Below, one piece after another: positions 34,199 through 43,464 of a stretch of DNA of 64,000 nucleotides (its first letter is position 1; each line of letters begins with the position of its first letter). A program made the position numbers and the translations under genes. The notes below the pieces were generated by a model, which searched no databases, was not told where the DNA came from, and saw only the letters and a program-made list of their open reading frames with translations. Source of the stretch: Betaproteobacteria bacterium (lineage in GTDB: Bacteria > Pseudomonadota > Gammaproteobacteria > Burkholderiales > SG8-41); NCBI GenBank assembly GCA_028292435.1, contig JAQGMI010000176.1, forward strand, positions 21,078 through 85,077, in the 5' to 3' direction.

Positions 34199-34975
34199 CT
34201 ACCAGGCCGTTGAGCCGCCATCGACCGGTATCACGGCGCCGGTCATGAAGTTCGAAGCGTCCGAAGCGAGCAATACCGCAATGCCTTTCAAGTCGTCGTC
34301 GCCGCCGGTGCGCGCGAGCGGAATTTCGCGCAATATCGACTCCGAATTCTTGACGAACATCTTTTCGTTGATTGGCGTGACGAAAAAGCCGGGACAAATC
34401 GCATTGACCTGGATGTTGTGCTGCGCCCACTTCACCGCGAGGTCGCGCGTGAAATTGACGAGCGCGCCCTTACTCGTGCCGTACGCAATCGAGTTATAAG
34501 CTTTCGGGTTGCGGCCGACGAGTCCGGCGATCGACGCGATATTGATGATCTTGCCGCGCTTGGCACGGATCATTTCGCGGCCGAGTACTTGCGAGCACAG
34601 GAACGGCGCGGTGATATTGAGATCGAGCACCTGCTGCCAGCGCTCGAGCGGCATCTCTTCAGGCGGCGCCACCCATGCACGGCCCGCGTTGTTGACGAGT
34701 ACGTCGACGCGGCCGAATTTTTTCATCGCCGCCTCTTTCAGCGCTTCGACCTGGTCGGGTTTCGTCACGTCACAGCCGACAGCAAGCGCTTTGACGCCTG
34801 TCTTTTCAATTTGATGCGCGGCCGTCTCGCAGTTCTCGAGCTTGCGCGAGCAAATGACGATATGCGAGCCCGCTTCGGCGAGTGCGTGCGCCATCTGCAG
34901 GCCAAGGCCCGTAGCGCCGCCGGTAACGACGCTGACGCGGCCTTCTAGACTCATTAGTTCTTTAACTGTCGCCAT
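34199..34975 (-). CDS. Short-chain dehydrogenase/reductase
   Basis: A 258-residue classical SDR. The cofactor motif TGGATGLG is at 18-25, NNAG at 95-98, and the catalytic set is Ser148, Tyr165 and Lys169 (YGTSK). The basic residues after strand 2 (CSRKLE) favour NADP(H). It belongs to the broad FabG/gluconate 5-dehydrogenase-like group. It is separated from the acyl-CoA dehydrogenase upstream on the same strand by a dispersed repeat, so co-transcription is uncertain. Confidence 0.9.
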   Translation of the reverse strand: MATVKELMSLEGRVSVVTGGATGLGLQMAHALAEAGSHIVICSRKLENCETAAHQIEKTGVKALAVGCDVTKPDQVEALKEAAMKKFGRVDVLVNNAGRAWVAPPEEMPLERWQQVLDLNITAPFLCSQVLGREMIRAKRGKIINIASIAGLVGRNPKAYNSIAYGTSKGALVNFTRDLAVKWAQHNIQVNAICPGFFVTPINEKMFVKNSESILREIPLARTGGDDDLKGIAVLLASDASNFMTGAVIPVDGGSTAW

Positions 34976-35017
34976 TTATTTGCCTCACTTTGAACCGCTG
35001 ACAAAACGAAATCTTGA

Positions 35018-35102
35018 ACCGCCAAGGACGCAAAGGACGCGAAGGAAAACCGAAGACAAATCACTTTTCTTTGGTTTTGCCTTCCTTCGCGTCCTTTGCG
35101 GT
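35018..35102. repeat. Dispersed inverted repeat ACCGC(A/C)AAGGACGC, copy B
   Basis: Perfect 17-bp arms GCAAAGGACGCGAAGGA (35030-35046) and TCCTTCGCGTCCTTTGC (35083-35099), within a longer imperfect palindrome that starts AACCGCCAAGG. It is preceded by ATCTTGA exactly like copy A at 15611-15747 but has a shorter loop. It lies between the SDR and acyl-CoA dehydrogenase genes. Confidence 0.85.
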
Positions 35103-35131
35103 AATAGCTTTTTTATAAGCTGCCTTTGACC

Positions 35132-36271
35132 TTAATTGTCTTTGAGAATCTGCCCTGCAATTATGTTGCGCTGAATTTCAGAAGTGCCTTCGTAAATGCG
35201 CACGATGCGCGCGTCGCGGAACGTGGTCTCGATGCCGGCTTCGCGCATATACCCCATGCCGCCGTGAATCTGCACCGCAGCGTCGACGACTTTGCCGAGC
35301 GCTTCGGTTGCATAGAGTTTCGCCATCGCCGCTTCGAGCGTGCCGCGCTCGCCGCTCATCAGCGTGTCGATGCCGCGCCGGGTCAGCAGGCGCGCCGCGT
35401 CGCGCTGCACCGCCATATCGGCGAGCATCCACTGCAGCCCCTGGTATTCGGCGAGCTTATGGCCGCCCTGGCTGCGAACTTTCATGTAGTCGGCGCTGCG
35501 GCTGATCAATTTGTCCATCATGCCGCAGCAACGCGCCGCGACGGTGACGCGCCCGGCCGTCAGCGTTTTCAATGCCTGCACATAGCCCATGCCCTCGGCG
35601 CCGAGCAGGTTTTCCGCCGGCACTTCGCAATCCTGCAGGATGACCGGCGCCGTCGTGCAGCCGTGCATGCCCATCTTCAATTCGTTCTTGCCGACCGACA
35701 GCCCCTTGAATCCGCGTTCGAGAATGAACGCCGAGATGCCCTTCACCCCTTTGCTCTTGTCGGTCACCGCCATCACCGTGAACACGTTCGCGACCGGCGC
35801 GTTGGTGATGTAAATCTTTTCACCGTTAAGAATATAGCGATCGCCCTTCTTCACCGCCGTCGTGCGCATCGCCGCCGGATCGGAACCGGCTTCGGGCTCG
35901 GTGAGCGCGAAGCAACCGACCCACTCGCCGGTCGCCATGCGCGGCAAATATTGTTTCTTCTGCGCCTCATTGCCGAGCGCGGTGATGCCGGTCGTGCTGA
36001 TGCCGGTGTGATTGCCGATCAGCGTCGCAAAACCGTAATTCGTCGAACCCATGACTTCTTCGATCGCGCACTTGCCCGCGAGGTTGAGCCCGATTCCGCC
36101 GTACTCTTCGGGAATCGTCAGCCCGAACAGCCCGAGCTCGCGCGTCTTTTGCATGAGATCGTCCGGGATCGCGTCGTTCTCCTCGATCCAGCGCGAGCGC
36201 GAATCGACTTCCTTGACCAGGAAGCGGCGAACCTCGTCGCACAGTGCCTGCACTTCAGCGGGGGTTTGCAT
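35132..36271 (-). CDS. Acyl-CoA dehydrogenase
   Basis: A 379-residue FAD-dependent acyl-CoA dehydrogenase with N-terminal helical domain, FAD signature CFALTEPEAGSDPAAMRT (about 134-151), middle beta domain, and C-terminal YEGTSEIQRNIIAGQIL, whose first Glu is at the catalytic-base position of the short-chain class. It lies 5 bp downstream of a fused acyl-CoA ligase, so activation of an acid to its CoA ester followed by alpha,beta-dehydrogenation is a sensible reading. Chain length or branch specificity is not visible. Confidence 0.92.
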   Translation of the reverse strand: MQTPAEVQALCDEVRRFLVKEVDSRSRWIEENDAIPDDLMQKTRELGLFGLTIPEEYGGIGLNLAGKCAIEEVMGSTNYGFATLIGNHTGISTTGITALGNEAQKKQYLPRMATGEWVGCFALTEPEAGSDPAAMRTTAVKKGDRYILNGEKIYITNAPVANVFTVMAVTDKSKGVKGISAFILERGFKGLSVGKNELKMGMHGCTTAPVILQDCEVPAENLLGAEGMGYVQALKTLTAGRVTVAARCCGMMDKLISRSADYMKVRSQGGHKLAEYQGLQWMLADMAVQRDAARLLTRRGIDTLMSGERGTLEAAMAKLYATEALGKVVDAAVQIHGGMGYMREAGIETTFRDARIVRIYEGTSEIQRNIIAGQILKDN

Positions 36272-36276
36272 GGGTT

Positions 36277-38421
36277 CTATCCTTGTGCGGGGTCTACCGC
36301 CGATAAAGGTTTGATCAAGGCATCGCCTGCCTTGACGCCTTTGCCCTTCGGCAACACGAACAGCGGATTGATATCGAGTTCGGCGACGCGGTCTTTGAGA
36401 TCGATCGCGAGCGCCGACAACCGCACGATAGCATCGGCGAGCGCATCGATGTCGGCGTGCGCGGCGCCGCGCACGCCGGTCAGCACGGCGTAGCCTTTGA
36501 TTTCGGCAATCATCTCGAGCGCGCCGGCTTTGCTCACCGGCGCGATGCGGAATGCAACATCCTTCAACACCTCGGCAAAGATGCCGCCGAGCCCGAACAT
36601 GACGGCCGGCCCGAATAGCGGATCGTTGGTCACGCCGAGAATCGCTTCGATGCCGCCCGTCACCATCTCCTGCACGAGCACGCCGTCGACGCGCGCATCG
36701 CGTTTGTACGCTTTGGCATTGCGCACGATTTCATCGTAGGCGTCCGCGACATCTGCATCGGATGCGAGACCCAAACGGACGGCTTTCGCTTCGGTCTTGT
36801 GCGGGATATCGGGCGACTGGACTTTCAATACAACCGGATAACCGATGCGCTTCGCGTGCGCGACCGCCTGCTCGCGGCTGGTTGCAAGTTCTTCGATCGT
36901 AACGCCGATGCCGTAGCGGGCGAGCACCTGCTTCGCGGCAAACTCGGTGATGTCATCCGTTTTACCGGCGAGCATGTCGCGCGCGTCGGTGCTCGTGATT
37001 AAGGGCACCGGCACCGTGCGGGATGCATCTGCACGACGTAAAGCTTGCGAATAATAAGAGAGCGCCGACAGCGCGCGTCCGCACCGAACCGGCGACTTGT
37101 AGTGCGGAATTTTCTCCGCATCGAGCATCGCATAGGCTTCGGTTGCGACCGAATCGCGCGCGCTCCAAGTGAGAAATATCGGCTTCTTGCTGTGTTTCGC
37201 GACGGCGACGATTTCGCGCGCCACGCTCGCCGCGAGATCGCCCATCAGCGACGCATTGATCATGGCGATCGAATCGACGTTCGGGTCGTCGAGCACCGCA
37301 TTCAGCGTGCGGCTGATCATCGTCAGATCGCTGAATATCGCCGCGGTCACGTCGATCGGATTCACGAGCGAGCCGAACGACGGCACGATGTCACGCAGCT
37401 TGTCCGTCGTCGCGGCGGTCACCTGCGGCACCTGCATGCCGCGCGCCACGCATTCGTCTGTCATCAAGATGCCTGCGCCGCCGGATATGGTGATGATCGC
37501 GACGCGATTGCCCGCCGGCAGCTTGCCGCACTGAAAAGCGCGGCTGTAATCGATCACATCCTGGATATCGTCGACCTGGATGATGCCGGATTGATGAAAC
37601 GCCGCTTTGTACAAAGCCATCGCACCGCCGAGGTTGGCGGTATGCGATGCGGCCGCCTTCTGCCCCTGCTCGGTGTTGCCGACTTTCCACGCAAAAATGG
37701 GCTTCTTTTTTTCGAGCGCGCGGTTGCCGATGCTGATCAGTCGATTCGCGTCTTTAAGGCCTTCGATGTAGCACGCGATGATGTCGGTATGCTCGTCGTC
37801 GATAAAGTAATTGATGAAGTCGAGCGAGCTCACGCCGATTTCATTGCCGGTCGTCACCATCTGGCGAAAATGCAGGCCGCCGTCGAGCGCGGCCAGGTTC
37901 ATGACCGAGAAGCCGAAGCCGCCGCTCTGCGACACCATGCTGATGCGCCCGGGTTCGTAATCGGCGCCGAAGATCGAGCCGAAACCTGCATACACGCGGC
38001 CGGCCGGATTGATCATGCCCTGGCAGTTCGGACCGATGATGCCGATATTGAATTCAGCCGCGATCTCGGCGAGTTCGCGCTGCATCGCGATGCCCTTGCC
38101 GCCGGTCTCGGAAAACCCGGAGCTGAACACGATGGCGTACGGCACGCCGAGCTTGCCGCATTGACGCAACGCATCCGCCACGCGTGACGCGTTGACGAGC
38201 ACCAGCGCCAGGTCCGGCGCCTTCGGCAATGCCGCAAGCGACGGATAGCATTTGACGCCAAGCACTTCCGGATATTTGGGATTCACCGGATATAGTTCGC
38301 CCGGATATTTGTGCGAGAGCAGATGCTTTAACGGCTGACCGCTGATCGACACCGTATCCTGCGACGCGCCGATGATGGCGATCGAGCGCGGATTAAAAAA
38401 GCGTGCAAGGTCGGTGCGCAT
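36277..38421 (-). CDS. Fused ADP-forming acetate/acyl-CoA ligase (NDP-forming acyl-CoA synthetase)
   Basis: A 714-residue protein with an N-terminal CoA-binding Rossmann domain (about 1-130), two succinyl-CoA-ligase-like domains (about 150-460) and a C-terminal ATP-grasp domain (about 490-700). The phosphohistidine is His260 in AAASHTANLGG. This is the alpha-beta fused arrangement of ADP-forming acyl-CoA synthetases such as pimeloyl-CoA or acetyl-CoA synthetase. It is divergent from an MFS transporter and directly upstream of an acyl-CoA dehydrogenase. Substrate acid unknown. Confidence 0.9.
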   Translation of the reverse strand: MRTDLARFFNPRSIAIIGASQDTVSISGQPLKHLLSHKYPGELYPVNPKYPEVLGVKCYPSLAALPKAPDLALVLVNASRVADALRQCGKLGVPYAIVFSSGFSETGGKGIAMQRELAEIAAEFNIGIIGPNCQGMINPAGRVYAGFGSIFGADYEPGRISMVSQSGGFGFSVMNLAALDGGLHFRQMVTTGNEIGVSSLDFINYFIDDEHTDIIACYIEGLKDANRLISIGNRALEKKKPIFAWKVGNTEQGQKAAASHTANLGGAMALYKAAFHQSGIIQVDDIQDVIDYSRAFQCGKLPAGNRVAIITISGGAGILMTDECVARGMQVPQVTAATTDKLRDIVPSFGSLVNPIDVTAAIFSDLTMISRTLNAVLDDPNVDSIAMINASLMGDLAASVAREIVAVAKHSKKPIFLTWSARDSVATEAYAMLDAEKIPHYKSPVRCGRALSALSYYSQALRRADASRTVPVPLITSTDARDMLAGKTDDITEFAAKQVLARYGIGVTIEELATSREQAVAHAKRIGYPVVLKVQSPDIPHKTEAKAVRLGLASDADVADAYDEIVRNAKAYKRDARVDGVLVQEMVTGGIEAILGVTNDPLFGPAVMFGLGGIFAEVLKDVAFRIAPVSKAGALEMIAEIKGYAVLTGVRGAAHADIDALADAIVRLSALAIDLKDRVAELDINPLFVLPKGKGVKAGDALIKPLSAVDPAQG

Positions 38422-38521
38422 GCGGGCCCGTCGAAATTCCGCGCGAACCGCCGCGGAAAAAAGCCGCTATGTTACTGCAAAGCCGCAACCCGGTCATAGC
38501 TGGGACGCGCGCTGCGATGCT

Positions 38522-39778
38522 ATGATGGCGCCTCTTATGAATACCGTCACCGCAGCCGCAAACCGGCTCACGCAGTCGTCCAAAGACGTGTGGCTGATCT
38601 CCGCCGGCCACGGCCTCACGCACTGGTACACCGCCACTTTTTATATTTTGCTGCCGCTGATCGGCAAGGAATTCGGCCTCTCGTACACCGAAATCGGCCT
38701 CATCATGACGGTGCAGCATCTGGCCGGCGCAATCTCGAATATTCCCGGCGGCATGATCGTCGACATGATCGGCAAAAAAGGCTATCTGATGGCGACCTCG
38801 CTGTTCTGGGTCGGCTTCCCGTATGCGCTGATGAGCCTCACGCACAGCTTCTGGATGCTGCTGATCTGCGTGACGCTCGTCGGCATCGGCAATAACCTGT
38901 GGCATCCGGCCGCGATTCCAACGCTCGCTTACCGATACCCGGAGCGGCGCGGGCTCGTGCTGTCATTTCATGGCATGGGCGGCAATGTCGGCGAAGCGAT
39001 TGCGCCTTTCGTGATCGGCTTGCTGCTCGGCTGGTTCAGCTGGCGGACGGTCGTCGTCATCAACGTCATACCGGGGCTCGCAATGTCGGCGCTGATCCTG
39101 CTCCTGCTCGGCGCGTTCTCGATGAATAAATCGAAAGACGAGCTTGCGATCAATGCCGGCGCCGGCGCGCAAGGCGTCAAACAGTATTTGCGCGATTACG
39201 CCGGGCTGCTCAAGAACCGTTCGCTGATGCTGATCGCCGGCAGCTCGGGCATGCGCACAATGACGCAGGCAGGATTGCTGACCTTCCTGCCGGTTTATCT
39301 CGCTTATGAACTCAATTACTCGCCGTTCGCGGTCGGCGTGTGCCTGACCGTGCTGCAGATTGCCGGCTTCATCGCGGCGCCCGTCGGCGGCCATCTCTCC
39401 GACAAGCTCGGCCGCAAGCAAGTGATCATGTCGAGCATGCTGTTGTCCGGCGCAATGATCGTCGGCATGGCGCTCGCCGGCAAGAGCATGTGGTTCGTGG
39501 TGTTCGTCGCGCTGGTCGGCTTCTTTCTTTACGCGATGCGCGCGGTGCTGCAGGCGTGGGCGGTGGAGTCGGTGCCGAAGAACCTTGCCGGCGCGGGTGT
39601 CGGTCTGCAATTCGGGTTCACTTCATTGGGCGCCGCCATTTCGCCGGCGATTTTCGGCATGATTGCCGATAATTTCGACATCTACAAAGCGTTCTACTTC
39701 CTCGCCGGCATCATTGTATTGGCAAACATGCTGGTGCTGTTCATGCCGGCCGAGCACGCGAAGCCCGCAGCCAGCTAG
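38522..39778 (+). CDS. MFS transporter
   Basis: A 418-residue major facilitator with about 12 transmembrane segments and the loop 8-9 motif GGHLSDKLGRKQ. The N-terminus HGLTHWYTATFYILLPLIGKE is typical of the fosmidomycin-resistance/CynX-like group. The start is uncertain: ATGs at 38522, 38525 and 38537 are in frame and none has a strong ribosome-binding site; an even longer frame opens at 38372. It is divergent from the acyl-CoA ligase and may import the acid used there or export a product. Confidence 0.88.
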   Translation: MMAPLMNTVTAAANRLTQSSKDVWLISAGHGLTHWYTATFYILLPLIGKEFGLSYTEIGLIMTVQHLAGAISNIPGGMIVDMIGKKGYLMATSLFWVGFPYALMSLTHSFWMLLICVTLVGIGNNLWHPAAIPTLAYRYPERRGLVLSFHGMGGNVGEAIAPFVIGLLLGWFSWRTVVVINVIPGLAMSALILLLLGAFSMNKSKDELAINAGAGAQGVKQYLRDYAGLLKNRSLMLIAGSSGMRTMTQAGLLTFLPVYLAYELNYSPFAVGVCLTVLQIAGFIAAPVGGHLSDKLGRKQVIMSSMLLSGAMIVGMALAGKSMWFVVFVALVGFFLYAMRAVLQAWAVESVPKNLAGAGVGLQFGFTSLGAAISPAIFGMIADNFDIYKAFYFLAGIIVLANMLVLFMPAEHAKPAAS

Positions 39779-39854
39779 CAGCGCTGCAGGTTTCCGTCGC
39801 GACAATGCGTGCCTGATGTGCACGCATCACGATTCAATCCACGGGAGAGCAGCA

Positions 39855-40238
39855 ATGAAAAGCGCACTGTATAAAAAAGGCCTCGCCACGCGCACCAAGG
39901 TCATGGGCAAAAAGCATCTCGCGAAACGGCATGCTTACACTGACAAATTTTCGATGCAGCAGCAGCAATTCGTGACCGAGTATGCGTGGGGCGCGTTCTG
40001 GTCGCGCAAAGACCTGCCGCTTAAAATCAGAAGCCTGGTCACGCTCGCGATGATTACCGCGCTCGGCAAGGACGACGAACTGAAAGGCCATATTCTTGGC
40101 GCGCTCAACAACGGCGCGACGCCCGAAGAAATCATGGGCGTCTTTCATCATGCGACTGTCTATTGCGGATTTCCCGCGGCGAACGGTGCAGTGCGCGCGG
40201 GTGCAGCCGTGTTCAGGGAATTAGGGCTGATCAAGTAA
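39855..40238 (+). CDS. Carboxymuconolactone decarboxylase family protein
   Basis: A 127-residue protein with the 4-carboxymuconolactone decarboxylase fold and motif EEIMGVFHHATVYCGFPAA near the C-terminus, in which His and Tyr occupy the positions of the catalytic region. The start at 39855 has a GGGAGAG ribosome-binding site; an earlier frame opening is not supported. No protocatechuate genes (pcaBDIJ) are nearby, so it is unlikely to be PcaC itself. Confidence 0.88.
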   Translation: MKSALYKKGLATRTKVMGKKHLAKRHAYTDKFSMQQQQFVTEYAWGAFWSRKDLPLKIRSLVTLAMITALGKDDELKGHILGALNNGATPEEIMGVFHHATVYCGFPAANGAVRAGAAVFRELGLIK

Positions 40239-40280
40239 CCGAATCGACGGCGTGCGACCCGGACCGCGGACACCGGCCGA

Positions 40281-41273
40281 TCACTTCGCCAGTCCGACCT
40301 CGGTCAGCGCGCCTTTGAACTGGTCGTATTGCGACTTCAGATATTTTTTGCTGTCCGCGCTGTTCATATAAGTGTTCTCGAACAGGTTTTGCTCAAGTTC
40401 CTTTTTCCACTCGTCGGTTTGCGCGAGCCGTGCAAATGCCTGTTCCCAGTACGCAATTTGCGGCGCCGTCATGCCTTTGGGCCCGGCCACCATCCGCCAG
40501 TTGGTGATTTCAACGTCGACGCCCTGCTCTTTCCATGTCGGTGAGCTGGCCAGCGCGCCGGGTAGCCGCTGCGGTGAAGTGACACCGATCACACGCAGTT
40601 TGCCGGCGGCGAGATGCGGCACGACGTTGTTGGCGGCCGAAGCGATGAGATCGATGTGGCCGCCGAGCAGCGCGATGATCGCGTCGCCGCCGCCCTGGAA
40701 GACCACCGTCTTCAAGCGCTTGACGTCGCCACCAACCGCTTTCGTGATCAGCGCGAGCGCGATGTGATTCGGCCCGCCGACCGTGCTGCCAATTGAGACG
40801 CTGACGGAACCGGCGTCCTTCTTCAGCCGCTCGAGGACGTCCTTGCCGCTTTTAAACGGCGAGTCCGCGCGAACCGAGAATGCAACCGACTCGCTGAGCA
40901 GCATCGTTACGGGCGCGATGTCGGTATAGCCAATCGCGCTGCGGCCGATGATCTGGTTCGTGAGCAGCGTCGTCGTGCCGATTTCGAGATAGTGGCCGTC
41001 ACCTGCGTGCTGGTTCAGATAGTTCCACGCGAGTGCACCGCCCCCGCCCGGCTTGTTGACGACGCTCGCAGCAACGTCGATCAATCGCTTGTCCTGCAGC
41101 AAGTGCTGCAATACGCGACCGGTCTTGTCCTGCCCGCCACCGGGACTGGAGCCAATGATAATTTCGACGTTCTTTTCGGGTTTCCACTGCGCGCACGCGT
41201 CATAGGGCATCGCGGCGCTCAAGACGAACGTCGAGGAAAAAAATATTGAGACAACTGCAATTCTGGTTTTCAT
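40281..41273 (-). CDS. Bug-family periplasmic substrate-binding protein
   Basis: A 330-residue TctC/Bug-type protein with a signal peptide (about 1-28, ending YDACA) followed by QWKPEKNVEIIIGSSPGGGQD, NKPGGGGALAWNYL and TWKEQGVDV. It is closely related to the binding protein at 12744 and to the leaderless one at 42456. It lies 19 bp downstream of a Gfo/Idh/MocA oxidoreductase on the same strand, which may act on its ligand. Confidence 0.9.
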   Translation of the reverse strand: MKTRIAVVSIFFSSTFVLSAAMPYDACAQWKPEKNVEIIIGSSPGGGQDKTGRVLQHLLQDKRLIDVAASVVNKPGGGGALAWNYLNQHAGDGHYLEIGTTTLLTNQIIGRSAIGYTDIAPVTMLLSESVAFSVRADSPFKSGKDVLERLKKDAGSVSVSIGSTVGGPNHIALALITKAVGGDVKRLKTVVFQGGGDAIIALLGGHIDLIASAANNVVPHLAAGKLRVIGVTSPQRLPGALASSPTWKEQGVDVEITNWRMVAGPKGMTAPQIAYWEQAFARLAQTDEWKKELEQNLFENTYMNSADSKKYLKSQYDQFKGALTEVGLAK

Positions 41274-41292
41274 CGGCGATTACAAATGGAAT

Positions 41293-42378
41293 TTATGCTT
41301 TAAGCGGTAGCCGGACCGGCGCCCCACTACTCAATGAAGCTTCGATCGCGAGCGAGATTTCGAGCGCGCGGCGCGCATCGTCTGGCGTTGCAAGCACGCA
41401 TTCGCGCCCGGTCGACAGGTAGTCGAGCCATGCGCGCGATTCGGACGCGACCGGTCCCTGCAATTCGCCGAGCGCCCAGTCGCCGGGCGTACCGCTGCCG
41501 AGGAAAACCATATTCACGCTGTGATCCGGGATGTAGACGTGCGGGACGCCGACGTTGCTGTACATGATCTGATCGGTGTGATCGTCGTCGAGAATCATCA
41601 CGCCCTCGGTGCCGATAACTTCCACGCGTGCCGCGTGGCCGAGCGACGGATAATGTTGCGGCAGCGCGTAGCAGACGCCGTAATTCACGACGGCGCCGTC
41701 GGCAAAAGTGACGATCGCCCAGGTGACGTCGTTCGTATTGAAGCCGGTGTCTCTCAATATGCCGCCCTGCCCGCGCGCGAACACTTCGACCGCCGGGTTG
41801 CCGGCGAGCAGCCAGTTCATCACGTCGATGTAATAAGTAAGCCCCGACACCGAGCTGTTTTCCGGCAGGCGCTTCAACGTTTGCGCCGCCTGCGAGCGTG
41901 AGTTGTAAACGCGCGCGGCACCGCTGGTCACGCGGCCGAGCCGCCCCTGCAATATCTGTTCTTTCGCGAGCAGATAGCGATCCTTATAGCGGCGGCTGAA
42001 ACCGACGCGCAGATCGCCTTGGTATTTGCCGACAGCCGCAATGAGCTTGTCGGCTTCGGCAAGACCCAGCGCCAGCGGCTTCTCGACGAGCACCGCCTTG
42101 CCGAGTTCGAGCGCCTGCAGCACCGGCAGCGAATGCTCGAGCTCGATGGTCGAGACGATTACGGCGTTCACCTCGGGGCGTGAAATCGCCGCCAGATTGT
42201 CTGACGTATGAAACTGCGCGCCGGTTCTGGCCGCGAGTTTTTCCGCACGCGCCGGATCGCGATCCGACACCGCGAGAAATTTAACCGCCGGATGCGCGGC
42301 GGCCATCACCGCGCGCAAGGTGCCGATGCGGCCGGAGCCGATGACTGCGATACCGAGATCTTTGCGCTGCAAAACCAT
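41293..42378 (-). CDS. Gfo/Idh/MocA family oxidoreductase
   Basis: A 361-residue NAD(P)-dependent dehydrogenase. The Rossmann motif GSGRIG is at 14-19, the EKPLALG segment with the family's conserved Lys is near 99-105, and a C-terminal alpha/beta dimerisation domain follows. It resembles myo-inositol 2-dehydrogenase and related polyol or sugar dehydrogenases (GFSRRYKDRY, near 123-132). It forms a - strand pair with a Bug-type binding protein and is divergent from a second Bug-type gene. Confidence 0.9.
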   Translation of the reverse strand: MVLQRKDLGIAVIGSGRIGTLRAVMAAAHPAVKFLAVSDRDPARAEKLAARTGAQFHTSDNLAAISRPEVNAVIVSTIELEHSLPVLQALELGKAVLVEKPLALGLAEADKLIAAVGKYQGDLRVGFSRRYKDRYLLAKEQILQGRLGRVTSGAARVYNSRSQAAQTLKRLPENSSVSGLTYYIDVMNWLLAGNPAVEVFARGQGGILRDTGFNTNDVTWAIVTFADGAVVNYGVCYALPQHYPSLGHAARVEVIGTEGVMILDDDHTDQIMYSNVGVPHVYIPDHSVNMVFLGSGTPGDWALGELQGPVASESRAWLDYLSTGRECVLATPDDARRALEISLAIEASLSSGAPVRLPLKA

Positions 42379-42455
42379 TTCCTCCAGGGCCGGGACCGCC
42401 GCAGATGATAGCCGAAAGGCGTGCTATAAAGCAGCCTTCGCTTCGAGCATCCACT

Positions 42456-43391
42456 ATGAACGCAGGCACGACGAGCGCATGGCAACCGCAGCGTGAAATT
42501 CAAATCATCGCCGGCACGCCGCGGGGTGCAGGCCTGGACCGCACGGCGCGCGCATTGGCGACGGCGCTTGAATCAACCGGCGCACTCGACGTGCCGGTTA
42601 AAGTCATCAACATGCCGGGCGATGCAAGCCGCAAAATCTGGAAGCACCTCGATCGGCATCCGGGCGACCCGCACGTCCTGGTGATTACTTCTCCCAACGT
42701 CACGACCGATTACCTGACGGGCCTGTCTGCATTCGACCACGACAGCTACACGCCGCTCGCCATACTGCACGATGAGTATCTGTCGTTTGTGGTGCGCGCC
42801 GATTCGACGATAACAGGCGGCGCATCACTGATCGACCGCTTGCGCGTCGACGCGGGTTCGGTGAACGCGGCTGTCGCCACTTCGCTCGGCAATCCCAATC
42901 ACGTCGCGCTGGCGAAAGTCACAGCGCAAGCCGGCGGCAATACGCGCGCGCTCAAAGTGTTTGCTTTCGATTCCGCGCGCGATGCAATCGACAATGTAAT
43001 GGCGGGCGGCACGGATCTCGCGGTTATCAGCGCGGCAAGCGCCGTCCCCGAACTCACCGCCGGCACGATGCGCGCGCTTGCAGTGGCCGCATCGACGCGG
43101 CTCGGCGGTTGCTATGCGCAGGCGCCGACGTGGCTTGAACAGGGAATCGACTGCGCGCTGAGCGTATGGCGCGGCGCCGATGGCGCAAGCGGACTCGCCG
43201 CGCCCGAAATTTCGTTCTGGAACCAGGCAATGGCGAGCGCGACAGCCAGCGACACATGGCGCACCGCGATTGAACGCGGTTTTTGGTCGCCGCTGTATCT
43301 CGATGGGAAAAATCTGCACGAACGGCTCGCGCGCGAACGCGCCGAGATGCAATCGATACTCAGTGAACTCGAACTGTTGCGCATCAGCTAG
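42456..43391 (+). CDS. Bug-like binding protein without a signal peptide
   Basis: A 311-residue protein aligned by eye along its whole length with the Bug proteins at 12744 and 40281: AWQPQREIQIIAGTPRGAGLD, HPGDPHVLVITSPNVTTDYL, SFVVRADS, and PTWLEQGID. The mature start is reached only eight residues after the ATG. Even the longest in-frame extension (to 42405) adds no hydrophobic stretch, and only 77 bp separate the ATG from the divergent gene. The glycine-rich NKPGGGG loop is changed to NMPGDAS. It should therefore be cytoplasmic, or non-functional as an importer component. Confidence 0.8.
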   Translation: MNAGTTSAWQPQREIQIIAGTPRGAGLDRTARALATALESTGALDVPVKVINMPGDASRKIWKHLDRHPGDPHVLVITSPNVTTDYLTGLSAFDHDSYTPLAILHDEYLSFVVRADSTITGGASLIDRLRVDAGSVNAAVATSLGNPNHVALAKVTAQAGGNTRALKVFAFDSARDAIDNVMAGGTDLAVISAASAVPELTAGTMRALAVAASTRLGGCYAQAPTWLEQGIDCALSVWRGADGASGLAAPEISFWNQAMASATASDTWRTAIERGFWSPLYLDGKNLHERLARERAEMQSILSELELLRIS

Positions 43392-43464
43392 CATTCCGTC
43401 CACGCGGGACCTTGTGCTATGCTGGGTGCCCGCCCTCAGCGGCAATCTTTCAAGGGCGATTCTT

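Noticed and set aside
42405..42455. In-frame extension supplying a signal peptide to the leaderless Bug protein
   Set aside because: The extension is polar and basic, with no hydrophobic core.
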